Of a stretch of 64,000 bases of DNA, positions 31,975 through 41,760 are shown piece by piece. Position numbers and translations under genes: made by a program. The stretch lies in NCBI GenBank assembly GCA_002943765.1, contig PQWQ01000025.1, forward strand, positions 62,001-126,000, written 5' to 3'. The stretch comes from Psoroptes ovis (Eukaryota; Arthropoda; Arachnida; Sarcoptiformes; Psoroptidae). Positions within the stretch are counted from its first letter, which is position 1, and each line of letters starts with the position of its first letter. The notes below the pieces were generated by a model. That model ran no database searches. It was not told the origin of the DNA and worked only from the letters and a program-made list of their open reading frames with translations.

Positions 31975-32060
31975 TTTTGCTTCGGAAAAATTCCCGAGGA
32001 AAATTTTGATTAATTTTTTTTTTCGGGAAAATTTCTGAAAAAAATTTTTCAAATGAAAAA
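31975..32060. repeat. AAATTTTCCC-type degenerate repeat cluster
   Basis: TTCCCGAGGAAAATTTTG, then TTTCGGGAAAATTTCTG. Confidence 0.4.
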
Positions 32061-32165
32061 ATGACAAAAACAAATTTTGACAACAAAAAACGAAACGAAA
32101 AAATTCTCTGTGGAATCAGTTGATAATTCACTGAGAGTGAATGAATTCACTGAGAGTGTGAGTTA

Positions 32166-32246
32166 TTAGGTTGTCCCATAAGTTCTTGCCGTTTTTTAAA
32201 TTTTTTCTCTATTCGAAAATCGGCAAGAACTTATGGGACAACCTAA
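32166..32246. mobile_element. Mariner-like MITE, CCCATAAG hairpin class
   Basis: Perfect ends and TA flanks. Inner TTCTTGCCGTTTTTT against AAAATCGGCAAGAA, with one mismatch. Confidence 0.92.
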
Positions 32247-32462
32247 TATTCAATTCAATTCATAGAGCCAACCATTCATTCATAGCCATTCATAGTCATT
32301 CATTGTGTGTGTGTCTCGAATTTTTGATTTCTTTGAATTGGTGAAAAATGAAATAATTTGATTTTGTCACTGTGTGAAAATTAAAATTTGTGAAATTTTT
32401 GTGAAAAAAAAATTCACAAATTTCAATGAATTGTCAAATGATAAGGCATACAAAGTAATATT

Positions 32463-32545
32463 TTAGGTTGTCCGAAAAATTCATTCCGCTTAATCATCGA
32501 TAGAGTTGTTCATGAAAATTGGCCAAAACTTTTCGGACAACCTAA
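32463..32545 (+). mobile_element. Mariner-like MITE, asymmetric core
   Basis: CCGAAAAATTCATTCCGC, core CATCGATAGAGTTGTTCATG, perfect right end. Only 43 bp separate it from the next hairpin-class copy. Confidence 0.9.
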
Positions 32546-32588
32546 AAGAATTGAATTCACTGAATATATTCACATTGAATTATTATTA

Positions 32589-32668
32589 TTAGGTTGTCCC
32601 ATAAGTTCTTGCCGTTTTTTGAATGAAAAAAAAATTGAAAAACGGCAAGAACTTTTGGGACAACCTAA
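32589..32668. mobile_element. Mariner-like MITE, CCCATAAG hairpin class
   Basis: Right arm CTTTTGGGACAACC instead of CTTATGGG; inner CCGTTTTTTGAATG loop. Confidence 0.9.
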
Positions 32669-32983
32669 TATTTGTCACTGTGATATAATTTTGATCATTG
32701 TTGAAACAATTGAATCATCATCGTTTGGTGCTGCTGGTGGTTGATGTTGTCAGCATTCAGTTGCGTAATTCAGCTGAATTTTCCGTTGATTTAAGGCTTC
32801 ACAATGAATCCAAGCAGCAGCGGCAGCCATGTGAGAAATTGGACAAAATAAACCCAACAAAAACTAAATCCAAGTTTCGCTGAGCCTCTTTGAAACCAAT
32901 GGGCTGTTGTCATTGTCCTAGTTGAACTGAGCCCATAATGAGCCCAAAAATATACCGAAAATAATCACGATTCATAGCATTAA

Positions 32984-33134
32984 CCCTTAAAACTCGAGCG
33001 GTGAGCATCACTCACCATAAGATGTAATGCAGCAACTCGATAGGCGCCTCTCAGTCACCATTTTACATCAGAGTGTAAAAAATCGTCGAGCTGTTGGCTC
33101 GCTTGCGCTGTAAATGCATCGAGTGCTAAGGGGG
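32984..33134 (+). mobile_element. piggyBac-like MITE with TTAA duplication
   Basis: TTAA at 32980-32983 and at 33135-33138 encloses ends CCCTTAAAACTCGAGC and GCATCGAGTGCTAAGGGGG, which are imperfect inverted repeats. An inner AGGCGCCT is shared with the other copies. TTAA target and CCCTT ends are piggyBac hallmarks. Confidence 0.75.
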
Positions 33135-33336
33135 TTAAACATTGACTACTCGTGTCCTAAATAAGGGATATATAAAGGGGTGAGAAACATTTGAAATCGA
33201 ATTAAAATTTTTTGTTTGTTTCATATTCATTGCCCATTTATGTGTTCACACAGGAATAGTCCAATTTTTCGCTTTATTCGAATATTTGTTTGTTTTATTT
33301 GCAGTTTTTTTTTCTAAATTTTACTGATTTAAAATA

Positions 33337-33421
33337 TTAAGCTGTCCGGAAAGTTCTGGCCGCCATTCATGAAGCAACTCTTGATTGTGATTAAGCCGAA
33401 TGAACTTTTCGGACAGCCTAA
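33337..33421 (-). mobile_element. Mariner-like MITE, asymmetric core
   Basis: Left TTAAGCTGTCCGGAAAG; core GCCGCCATTCATGAAGCAAC; right CAGCCTAA with TA. The last copy before the gene-dense block. Confidence 0.85.
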
Positions 33422-33840
33422 TATATTTCATTTTAATTCATTTTGTTTAACTCGATTAATTTCAGTTTTAGTTCATTCTGTTTGATTCACAGTTGATTCA
33501 TTTGATTTAAGCTTTGTTGAATTAGTTGACTCATTTTCACTACTTTCGATACCCATAATCTTCGAAAATATTCTACGAATAATTAGAGTTGTCAAGTGTC
33601 AAATTTCGAATGAAATTCGTGCTGTTGGCTGGCTAAAGTTCGGCTTACATTGGTTGATTCATTGTTTCAAATAAACAACCAGGAGTCGTGGAATCGAATT
33701 CTTCCACCCTTTCGGTTGCGTAATTTTGATAGTGTCAAATGGAATGCACCATTGTCTGATGGAGATTGTGGTGGTGGAGCTGAAGTTAATCATTCGATGA
33801 TAATTTCGAATGAATTTTGAAAATTCTGAAAAGGTGTAAA

Positions 33841-33857
33841 GTGGCGCCATCTATCGA
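33841..33857 (-). promoter_or_regulatory. CTCF-like motif upstream of SEC13
   Basis: The minus strand reads CGATAGATGGCGCCAC. Located about 280 bp before the SEC13 start, at the border between the repeat-rich and gene-dense halves. Binding is inferred. Confidence 0.3.
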
Positions 33858-34119
33858 TTTTCAAAGTTACTATTCAAGGATTTTCTATTTTAACCTTAGT
33901 GAAAATGATTGAAACCACCAAGGTTGAAATATACGTTTTACATGTTTTCTTTACACATATGTTTACATTGATTCACTGATTCATTCAATCAATTTGATGA
34001 TTTGTCTTTGATTTATGACAGTTTTTACCCTCGATCAATCAATCTACCCTTGGTTCAGCTCAATCAATCATCAAATTTTCGACTCGGCCATGAACACATT
34101 CAACAAAGAAGATGCCAAA

Positions 34120-35097
34120 ATGGTAACCCTTCAACTGCAGGTGGATACATCGCATGATGATATGATACATGATGCACAAATGGATTATTATGGTACCCGG
34201 CTAGCCACGTGTTCATCGGATAAAAATATTAAAATATTCGAAATTATAAATAATCAACATAAATTCATCGCCAAGCTATGTGGTCATGAAGGTCCAGTAT
34301 GGCAATTGGCATGGGCACATCCAAAATATGAAAATCTTCTCGCAAGTTGTTCATATGATAAACGTGTTATTATTTGGAAAGAAACATCAACGTCGACAAA
34401 TCAATGGGAAAAACTATATGAATCAATGAATCATGATTCAAGCGTGAATTCAGTTTGTTGGGCACCACATGAACTAGGCCTCATATTGGCAGCCGGTTCA
34501 TCGGATGGTTCAATATCAGTATTAAGCTGTAATTTAGACAATGATGCTTGTTGGGATGTGAAAAAGATACCGAATGCCCATACGATTGGTTGTAATTCGG
34601 TTAGTTGGGCGCCAGTTTTCCCGCCACAAAATTTCGCCCACACACCACGCAAGCGAATCGTAAGCGGTGGTTGTGATAACCTCGTGAAAATATGGCTTTA
34701 CAACGAAGCTGAAGATCGATGGATCGAAGAACAAAAGCTCGAAGCGCATTCCGATTGGGTCCGTGATGTTGCATGGGCACCATCGACCGGTATCCCTAAA
34801 ACATTGATCGCAAGCTGTTCCCAAGATCGCCGTGTGATCATATGGTCCAAATCGTTGACCGCAACTGCTCCCTCAGCGACATCATCAAAAAATCAAGACC
34901 AATCCGCATCGACAAGTAGCTCAGGTTGGTCATATAATGTCCTGAACACATTCGATGATGTCGTATGGCATGTATCATGGTCCATAATGGGCAATATATT
35001 GGCCGTATCAGGTGGTGATAACAAGGTTAGCCTTTGGAAAGAAACGCCGGATGGCCGTTGGATTTGTATTAGTGGATTATCGCAAGCGAACAAGTGA
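34120..35097 (+). CDS. SEC13: SEC13, COPII coat / nuclear pore WD40 protein
   Basis: Subunit of the COPII outer cage (with SEC31), of the nuclear pore Y-complex and of the SEA/GATOR complex. Single exon, 325 aa from 34120 (human 322). The protein is almost all WD repeats: VDTSHDDMIHDAQMDYYG at the N-terminus, then LCGHEGPVWQLAWAHP, ASCSYDKRVIIWK, NHDSSVNSVCWAPHE, NAHTIGCNSVSWAP, SGGCDNLVKIWLY, LEAHSDWVRDVAWAPS, SCSQDRRVIIWS and NILAVSGGDNKVSLWKE. An insert with Ser/Thr (TATAPSATSSKNQ) lies before the last blade. I chose 34120 because its product starts MVTLQLQVDTSH, like animal SEC13, with excellent context (CAAAATGG). In-frame ATGs at 34015 and 34090 could add 35 or 10 residues. It converges with SUPV3L1 225 bp downstream. 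Confidence 0.97.
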   Translation: MVTLQLQVDTSHDDMIHDAQMDYYGTRLATCSSDKNIKIFEIINNQHKFIAKLCGHEGPVWQLAWAHPKYENLLASCSYDKRVIIWKETSTSTNQWEKLYESMNHDSSVNSVCWAPHELGLILAAGSSDGSISVLSCNLDNDACWDVKKIPNAHTIGCNSVSWAPVFPPQNFAHTPRKRIVSGGCDNLVKIWLYNEAEDRWIEEQKLEAHSDWVRDVAWAPSTGIPKTLIASCSQDRRVIIWSKSLTATAPSATSSKNQDQSASTSSSGWSYNVLNTFDDVVWHVSWSIMGNILAVSGGDNKVSLWKETPDGRWICISGLSQANK

Positions 35098-35107
35098 AAA
35101 ATACGAT

Positions 35108-35197
35108 TTTCGACCCTCTTAACCCCTTTTGACCCTCTTAAAACCTCTTGTTAACCCTCTTAAACCCCTTTAACCCTCTTAAACCCTTTCAAAAACC
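35108..35197. repeat. Degenerate AACCCTCTTAAA tandem repeat
   Basis: Repeated (T)AACCC(T)CTTAAA-like units of about 15-20 bp immediately after the SEC13 stop codon, probably in its 3' UTR. Confidence 0.7.
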
Positions 35198-35322
35198 CAC
35201 AAAAATCATTAAATACACCGAAATAAACTCAAAAATTACAAAAATAATCAAAAATATTTATTCAAATTGACTCGAAAATATCAATGAAATCATCAAATTT
35301 AATGAAAATAATCAAGGTAAGC

Positions 35323-37722
35323 TCAAACTTTGAATGATTTATGTGAAAATAGCTTATTATAATTCAATGAATTATCATTATTAGGGTTGGCCGTGGCCAC
35401 ATTATTATGACCATTACCCGATAGCAACATGTTGATCTGTTTATATCGTTGTTGTGGACTATGGATCATATGTTTTCTATGAGGATTATCATGGTGGCTA
35501 TGGTGATGATGTATTTGATTCGATGATGCCCGTAGCAGCTTGGTGATGTTCAGCACACCATCCATAATAATTTCATCGAGCTTACGTTGAACATTTCGGA
35601 CATGTTCTTGATCTAAGAATATGTCCGGAAACCGATAACTAAGCCATAGGTAAAGGTCTAAGCAATCATAAACCGATAGCAAATGATCCAATTCAATCAT
35701 ATTTGATGGTTTTTGAAATGGAAATTTAAGGGTTCCGAGTAGCCAATTGATTGTAATTGGTTGATTATTTGAATATTGTCGAGCATATTTGAGAAACATT
35801 GCACAAACAAAATTGGATTTATTATCAACTGGTGCACAACAAAATACGTAACGAGCACGTAACGGCAGAGTCTGAATGTGTTCCAATATGTTGGCCAAAA
35901 ATTTTATCGATTCAATATTACACATGAAATAATAAGGGTTCAGCTGGCAAAGGCTTACGAATATATCGAGCAAATTCGTGAGGCTTGCATTCGGCAGCAG
36001 ATAGGAAAACATTTCAATTTGATCGAGAGTTGGATGTAAGCCCATAGCCTCGATATCATCAATTTTTGATTGTAACAATTCATTAAGAATGGGTAAATCT
36101 TCCGATTTAAATGTTGTGACATAACCTTTTGAATATTGGGTATTATAACGGCCAGCACGTCCAGCTATTTGCAATGCTTGATGCACAGGTATTATATCCA
36201 AGGTTTTTTCATTTTTTTCATTGAAAATCGGCTTTATTAACGAATAGAATATAATACGACGTATTGAAAGGTTAAGACCCATACCTATAGCATCGGTAGC
36301 CACGAGAATATTACATGGATCATTTGGATCATTAAATTTACGACATTGCAATAGCTTAGTAGCCGGTGGTAATGTTCCGTAAATTGTGGCCACATTAAAA
36401 CCCATACGTTCGAGTCGAAGGCTTACTTGATAAATATCACGTTTACTAAAACATACAATACAATCACCTGGTTGAACATTTTCCAGCGATTCAAGTGCTT
36501 GTGGCTCCACCTGTAATTCAGTAAGACGTTTATATTCATGTATTTGTACACATTCACCTGTGGTGGATAGAATTTCAATGATCAAATTCAACGCCGCCTT
36601 CTCACCACATAAATGTATTTCATCAGCTAGCAGTCCCAGCAAGGCCCTGGTCCATGCCCAACCACGTTCCGGATCACGAACCATTTGTATTTCATCAATT
36701 ATGGCCACATCGTAATGATTGTTCAACGAAGACATTTCTACCGTACAGGATACATGTGATGATTGTCGTTGCGTTTCAATGTTATCATTGTTGCTGGTTG
36801 AAGTCTGAATATTGTGGCCATCCCCGGCGCCGTCATTATCATCGGCATTATTACAATAAGCAAAACGCCGTTCTTCACCCGTAATCAAATCACATGGTAC
36901 ACCTGAAAGGTTAGCTTTTTCATAAACTTCGACGGCTAACATTTTCAATGGGCCACAATAGATACCGGATTTCGAACCAAGAAACGCATTTAGTGCTGCA
37001 TATGTTTTACCACTATTCGTAGGTCCGTAATGGAAATAAAATTTCCGAGTGATTTGTCGAGCCTGTGGATACCAATTGGGCGGCAACCGTAGATCACTAA
37101 TTTTTTTCAAATCATCCAAACAATCAATATGTGGATATATCGTTTTAGCATGTTTTAAAAATGTGGGGAAAAGATCATCAACATGACCTTGGCCGCTTAA
37201 TATATCACTAATAATGATATGTATTTCAGGGTCCAATACCCTAGAATCGAGAATTTTCTTGCGAAAACTTGAAAATGCTTCGATCAGTAGCTTTGGCTTT
37301 AGGCCATTTTCGGCCGCCAACTGTCTTATGGATGGTCGTTGAAGAAATTTATTCAATATCGGTATCAACTCTTCTTTGGTCAACTTACGACCCGTTATCT
37401 CTTCACCGATATTATCATTCCATTCGAATGATTTTGGTTGATGATGTTTGGATGTTTGATGTAATAAATCATCAATGTTATTGTGACCATTACCATTGTG
37501 ACTGTTACCACTATTATTGGAGCTATTGTTTGGATCATTATTAGATGATGATGCGGATGAAGAACATAATGATCTTCGTCGTTGTTGATCATTGTGACCA
37601 TTACTGAGCTGAACGAGCTGAAAACATGATCGAACTTGATTCGAATATTTTCGTTGATGAAGATAATTTGAGCTGATCAGCTGATAATTGATTCGATGTA
37701 AATTACGTAGCGTAATACGCAT
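35323..37722 (-). CDS. SUPV3L1: SUV3-like mitochondrial ATP-dependent RNA helicase
   Basis: Mitochondrial RNA helicase which in animals works with PNPase to degrade mitochondrial RNA. Single exon, 799 aa from the ATG at 37722 (human 786). The N-terminus MRITLRNLHRINYQLISS is rich in Arg and lacks acids, as expected for a mitochondrial presequence. Helicase motif I is GPTNSGKT (about 233-240); CGPLKMLA and DLITGEER follow; motif II is DEIQM (about 342-346); later GERAW-type and QIAGRAGR (motif VI) are present. The frame is open upstream to 37884 but without an ATG. A low-complexity Asn/Asp/Gln insert of about 35 residues (after FAYCN) sits before the CTVEMSS strand, and an Asn/Ser stretch follows the presequence. 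It shares a 338-bp divergent promoter region with DLAT. Confidence 0.96.
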   Translation of the reverse strand: MRITLRNLHRINYQLISSNYLHQRKYSNQVRSCFQLVQLSNGHNDQQRRRSLCSSSASSSNNDPNNSSNNSGNSHNGNGHNNIDDLLHQTSKHHQPKSFEWNDNIGEEITGRKLTKEELIPILNKFLQRPSIRQLAAENGLKPKLLIEAFSSFRKKILDSRVLDPEIHIIISDILSGQGHVDDLFPTFLKHAKTIYPHIDCLDDLKKISDLRLPPNWYPQARQITRKFYFHYGPTNSGKTYAALNAFLGSKSGIYCGPLKMLAVEVYEKANLSGVPCDLITGEERRFAYCNNADDNDGAGDGHNIQTSTSNNDNIETQRQSSHVSCTVEMSSLNNHYDVAIIDEIQMVRDPERGWAWTRALLGLLADEIHLCGEKAALNLIIEILSTTGECVQIHEYKRLTELQVEPQALESLENVQPGDCIVCFSKRDIYQVSLRLERMGFNVATIYGTLPPATKLLQCRKFNDPNDPCNILVATDAIGMGLNLSIRRIIFYSLIKPIFNEKNEKTLDIIPVHQALQIAGRAGRYNTQYSKGYVTTFKSEDLPILNELLQSKIDDIEAMGLHPTLDQIEMFSYLLPNASLTNLLDIFVSLCQLNPYYFMCNIESIKFLANILEHIQTLPLRARYVFCCAPVDNKSNFVCAMFLKYARQYSNNQPITINWLLGTLKFPFQKPSNMIELDHLLSVYDCLDLYLWLSYRFPDIFLDQEHVRNVQRKLDEIIMDGVLNITKLLRASSNQIHHHHSHHDNPHRKHMIHSPQQRYKQINMLLSGNGHNNVATANPNNDNSLNYNKLFSHKSFKV

Positions 37723-38060
37723 ATCGGCTGGATTTAATTTCTTAAAAATGATTTTTGAACGATTTAATAATTCAATGAATGTAAATATCGAATGAATATC
37801 AAACACATGTTGTTTATGTTTACATATGTTTATAATAGAATGGATTAGTTTGTTTCGAAAACACCAGATGGCGCTCAAAGACAACTAAACAAAAATCATA
37901 TGTTTCATTTGACCCCGTCGAAATTTTTGAAGGATTATTGTTTTTAATTGATTTTTGAACTCATCATCTCCTTGTTTTGAGCTGATTTAAATTGATTTCA
38001 GCTGATTTTCCATCAATTATCATCAATCAAATACATCTACCGCAATCAAATGATTGAAAA
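37723..38060. promoter_or_regulatory. Divergent promoter region SUPV3L1 / DLAT
   Basis: 338 bp separate the two start codons. Both products are mitochondrial, so joint control is plausible. The only distinct site I see is the CTCF-like word at 37862; no TATA box can be singled out in this AT-rich DNA. Confidence 0.55.
37862..37876 (+). promoter_or_regulatory. CTCF-like motif in divergent promoter
   Basis: CACCAGATGGCGCTC is the closest match in the window to the classic animal CTCF core. It lies between two divergently transcribed genes, a usual place for such sites. Confidence 0.35.
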
Positions 38061-39775
38061 ATGTATCGATTTAAGTTCGTCAAACAGTCATTGAAACATT
38101 TGAATCGTTCATCATCATCATCATTATCATTAAACCATCACCATAACCTCCACCAGTCACAATGTTCGTATGCGGTGATTGATTTACTTACGGTCGATAA
38201 TCATGGGCATGGTCACAATCGAATCAATAATAAACGATGGATATGTTCAGCAGCGCATAGGTTCGTTCGATTTTCGAATGTTTTTCCCTGGTCATTCATT
38301 AATCAAATTAATTCGATTCATCCCCCCTCAGAAATATCGAAAGGTTACCACCTTTGAATTCAACACTAATCACGCTGACGAATCAACGATACCTGAGTGG
38401 ACAAAATTTACCCAAACATTATCGTGTAACATTACCAGCATTATCACCTACAATGGAACTCGGTACAATCGTATCATGGGAAAAAAAAGAAGGTGATCGC
38501 CTTAATGAAGGTGATTTATTGGCCGAAATTGAAACCGATAAAGCTACGATGGGTTTCGAAACACCTGAAGAAGGTTATTTGGCTAAGATTTTAATTCAGG
38601 CCGGCACCAAAGATATTCCAATCGGAAAGGTAAGCCTTTGACCTTTGAGACTCAATGTATTCGACAGTGGTTCTCAAACATTTTTACCTTAGCTCCTATG
38701 TATAATTGTACCTGAAGAAGCGGATATCAAAGCATTCGCCGATTATGTACCGACTGAAGCTGACAGTAAAGCACCGGCTACGGCTGATAAACCGAAACCA
38801 GCAGCGCCACCTGCCGCCGCTGCACCGGCTCCAGCGCCACCATCGGCACCAACGCCGCAGCCAGCTGTGTCCCAGCAACCACCAAAGTCATCAATTACTC
38901 CTGTACTATCGACAATCGGTGGCCGCATCTTTGCTAGTCCATTCGCACGAACATTGGCCGCCGAAAAAGGCATCGATTTATCACGATTAACAGGGTCAGG
39001 ACCTGGACAACGTATTCGGGCACAAGATGTGTTGAATGCCCCTGCGGCTGCTTCGTCAGCGATGCAATTCACCGGGACATCAGGGTCATATGAAGACCAA
39101 GACCTTTCAAACATACGTAAAGTTATAGCCCGACGTTTAACAGCGGCCAAACAATCGATACCACATTATTATCTGACATCGGAAATCGATATTACCGAAC
39201 TGATACGGGTTCGAAATCAAATGAATGAGATGCTCAAAGGTGATAACCTTAAGCTATCGCTGAATGATTTCCTTATAAAAGCATCCGCAATCGCTTGCGT
39301 CCGAGTTCCTGCGGTCAATTCATCATGGCAAGAAACATTCATACGACAATATAATACGGTCGACATATCGATAGCTGTCAACACTGATAACGGTTTGATT
39401 ACACCTATAATCTTTGGTGCCGAAAAACTTGGGCTAACCGATATATCGCGAACGATGAAAGAGTTGGCTCGTAAAGCACGTGATGGCCAGTTGAAACCTG
39501 AAGAATATCAAGGTGGTACGTTTACCATATCGAATCTGGGCATGTTCGCTGTCAACCAGTTTGCGGCCGTCATTAATCCACCACAATCATGTATATTGGC
39601 TGTGGGTAATTGTGAAAAATGCCTAATACCTGATGAATCGAATCAACCAATCGTCATGAACAGATTGACCGTAACATTAAGCTGTGATCATCGTGTTGTG
39701 GATGGTGCCGTAGGTGCCCAATGGTTGAAACACTTACGGCAATTACTATCGAAACCAATGTCGATGATGCTTTGA
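38061..39775 (+). CDS. DLAT: Dihydrolipoyl acetyltransferase, E2 of pyruvate dehydrogenase
   Basis: Core E2 subunit of the mitochondrial pyruvate dehydrogenase complex; it transfers acetyl from lipoamide to CoA. Three exons 38061-38260, 38332-38629, 38693-39775 (frames join exactly), 526 aa. The N-terminus (MYRFKFVKQSLKHL) is basic, Ser/His-rich and import-like. One lipoyl domain (about 85-165) has the lipoylated lysine K137 in ETDKATMGF; human DLAT has two. A Pro/Ala linker follows, then the E3/E1-binding domain ASPFARTLAAEKGIDLSRL and the catalytic domain with HRVVDG (H about 498) near the C-terminus. Intron 2 (63 nt) contains a 16-bp hAT-like terminus just before the acceptor. DLAT is favoured over other E2 acyltransferases by LPALSPTM, GTIVSWEKKEGD and the C-terminal sequence. 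Confidence 0.96.
38665..38680 (+). mobile_element. hAT-like terminus inside DLAT intron 2
   Basis: CAGTGGTTCTCAAACA, the same 15 bases as the left end of the 17209 element. It ends 12 bp before the splice acceptor, and no partner end is present. Confidence 0.45.
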
Positions 39776-39873
39776 TAATGAGCCAGTCGACCAGTCTGTC
39801 ACCTGGAGCCAGAGTTTTAACCGTTTGATTATTCGATCTACTTCGTAATTTACTCGTTTGATATAATCTATAA

Positions 39874-39996
39874 CCCTTTGGCGCTCGTGGTCGTTTTTAC
39901 GCAGGCCAACCAGCTCATTCTAATATTATTGTCGTGTTTACTGTCGTATAAAATCATATGGTGAATAGAGGGCGCACCACTCGAGTTACCAAAGGG
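39874..39996 (+). mobile_element. piggyBac-like palindromic MITE
   Basis: Left end CCCTTTGGCGCTCGTGG, right end CTCGAGTTACCAAAGGG followed by TTAA (39997-40000); the left target is altered to ATAA. It begins about 100 bp after the DLAT stop codon. Confidence 0.6.
39964..39980 (+). promoter_or_regulatory. CTCF-like motif inside piggyBac-like MITE
   Basis: AATAGAGGGCGCACCAC, nearly the same as the 13943 word, here carried by a mobile element. Confidence 0.25.
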
Positions 39997-40586
39997 TTAA
40001 TCATTTAATTTATTTGATTTCAATCAACTCTTTTTTGTGCATAATCTTAAAACCAAATAATCAATGAATGATCGTATCATGTGAGGAATATAGTTTTTAA
40101 TTCAATATGAAAATTAAAGAAGATCATCTGAGAGTATTGTTGTCAAATTCCATTGATCAAATCGAATCGAATTTACTCTTATTGTATCTCTGTACATCTT
40201 TGTATATGTCTGTATTGACTACGCCAGACAAGACATTAAGAACATCAGCGATTCGATTGTAGCGCCTATGGATTAATACGATGGTAATACATTCATTAAT
40301 CGATATTTAAGCATCGATATCAAGCATCGAGGACATTTCAAAATTGATAATGATATCGATGATATCGATAATGTTTCTATGATTAATTTGTGCAATCGAA
40401 AACTATTGGAAACGATTGCACAAATCAATTGCCAAAAAACAATGATAATTCGATAATTTCAGTGTGTGTAAAGACTTGACATTGAAATCAATTTCAATCA
40501 TTGAAATCATTGATATATCAATGATAATGATGACAATGATATTGATTGATAGATGTGTGTTTGCAGCATCAACACGTGCATATATG

Positions 40587-40640
40587 AGTGTGTGTTTGCA
40601 CGTGTTTATGTGTGTGTGTGTGTGTGAGTGTAGGTGTGTA
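40587..40640. repeat. (TG)n microsatellite
   Basis: Imperfect GTGTGT tract followed by a GGTGG-rich stretch. Confidence 0.8.
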
Positions 40641-41324
40641 TTTGAGCATCCCACCGGTGGTGGCGACAGTGGTGGTGGTGGGTGGTGGAGGTATTGGCGT
40701 GGCGCCACCATTCATATGAACTATGAATGGTGGATGAATGAATGACATTGATATTCGATATTCGAATGTCATTGATGATGATGATCTTGAAATCGAATCG
40801 AATTAACCCTTTTTCGAATGATGTCCTTGAACCTTTTGAGTGTCCTTCACAGGTACCCTCCAAGAATTTTTGAATTCGTCAATGTCATGACCTTTGAAGA
40901 ATTGCTACGGTGACCTTGTGAAGAATTGGTGGCCACGAATTCTTTAGCCTGAAGAATCGAATCAAATTGACCAAATGAATCGATTCGATTCATAAGGTAG
41001 TTACCCTACAATCGATTAAATCGATGAATTCGTCATATTTCATTCGAATTCAATGTACAAACATGATGAATTTGAAAGAATTTTCAAATTTTCAATGTCA
41101 ATCGCCGTTGATTTAAGGTCATTTCGATGGCAATTGAAGGACATTTATGCTCAATTACAAGGATATATATCCGTATATACATCGCACATTGAATCAACAT
41201 TGTATACATATGTTTATATTAACATATGCGTATTATTGTTTGTTGTTTATTGTTATTAAAGGTGTATGTATGTATAATTAGACTGGTACATATTGCAATA
41301 CAATGTACAATGTACAATGTATAT

Positions 41325-41406
41325 CTAGGTTGTCCGGAAAGTTATGGCCGATTTTAATGATCAACTCTCCATTGATTAAGCAGAATGAACTTTTCGGACA
41401 ACCTAA
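41325..41406 (-). mobile_element. Mariner-like MITE, asymmetric core
   Basis: Left CTAGGTTGTCCGGAAAG; core TATGGCCGATTTTAATGATC; right end perfect. Confidence 0.88.
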
Positions 41407-41505
41407 TAAAAGGCAGCATCAGCAACTGTGTAGCCTGTGCAACACTAAGCTTATACATTGAGCTTATACATACTCATACATTCATTTTACAATCACTGAA
41501 ACCAC

Positions 41506-41760
41506 TTAAAGGGTAAGTGACCTCGAGAGTATCGGCTGCCACAGATGATGCATCGGCGATGCTGCAGATCGAATGCAATGGCCCCGGTGGCCAGCGCTGC
41601 ATCGGCCAACGATGCTCCCAGATCCCTGCCCACCGGCACCGTTGTTTTGCTTCACTTTCACTATCTCTCGGCCTGTCTTACCATCTTTAAGCTCTTCTTC
41701 TGCTGATTCTTCATCTTCGCTTCTTCGTTTGATGATTGTTACCTTGATGTTGGAGCCCAT
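41506..41760 (-). CDS. Possible coding exon, uncertain
   Basis: The minus strand encodes MGSNIKVTIIKRRSEDEESA, an acidic and then basic stretch, followed by Gly/Ser-rich sequence, over a GC-richer patch. It might be part of a gene whose other exons I cannot find, or a chance ORF; the plus strand is open too. I recognise no domain. Confidence 0.2.
   Translation of the reverse strand: MGSNIKVTIIKRRSEDEESAEEELKDGKTGREIVKVKQNNGAGGQGSGSIVGRCSAGHRGHCIRSAASPMHHLWQPILSRSLTL

Larger units (their letters stand above)
23431..33999. other. Gene-poor, MITE-rich interval
   Basis: No conserved coding sequence seen. It holds 21 mariner-like MITEs, a nested hAT-like element, a piggyBac-like element with TTAA duplication, one hairpin repeat copy, many AAATTTTCCC clusters, and one possible micro-ORF at 24555. 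Confidence 0.7.

Noticed and set aside
34534..34824. Minus-strand ORFs within SEC13
   Set aside because: Shadow frames of a highly conserved coding exon.
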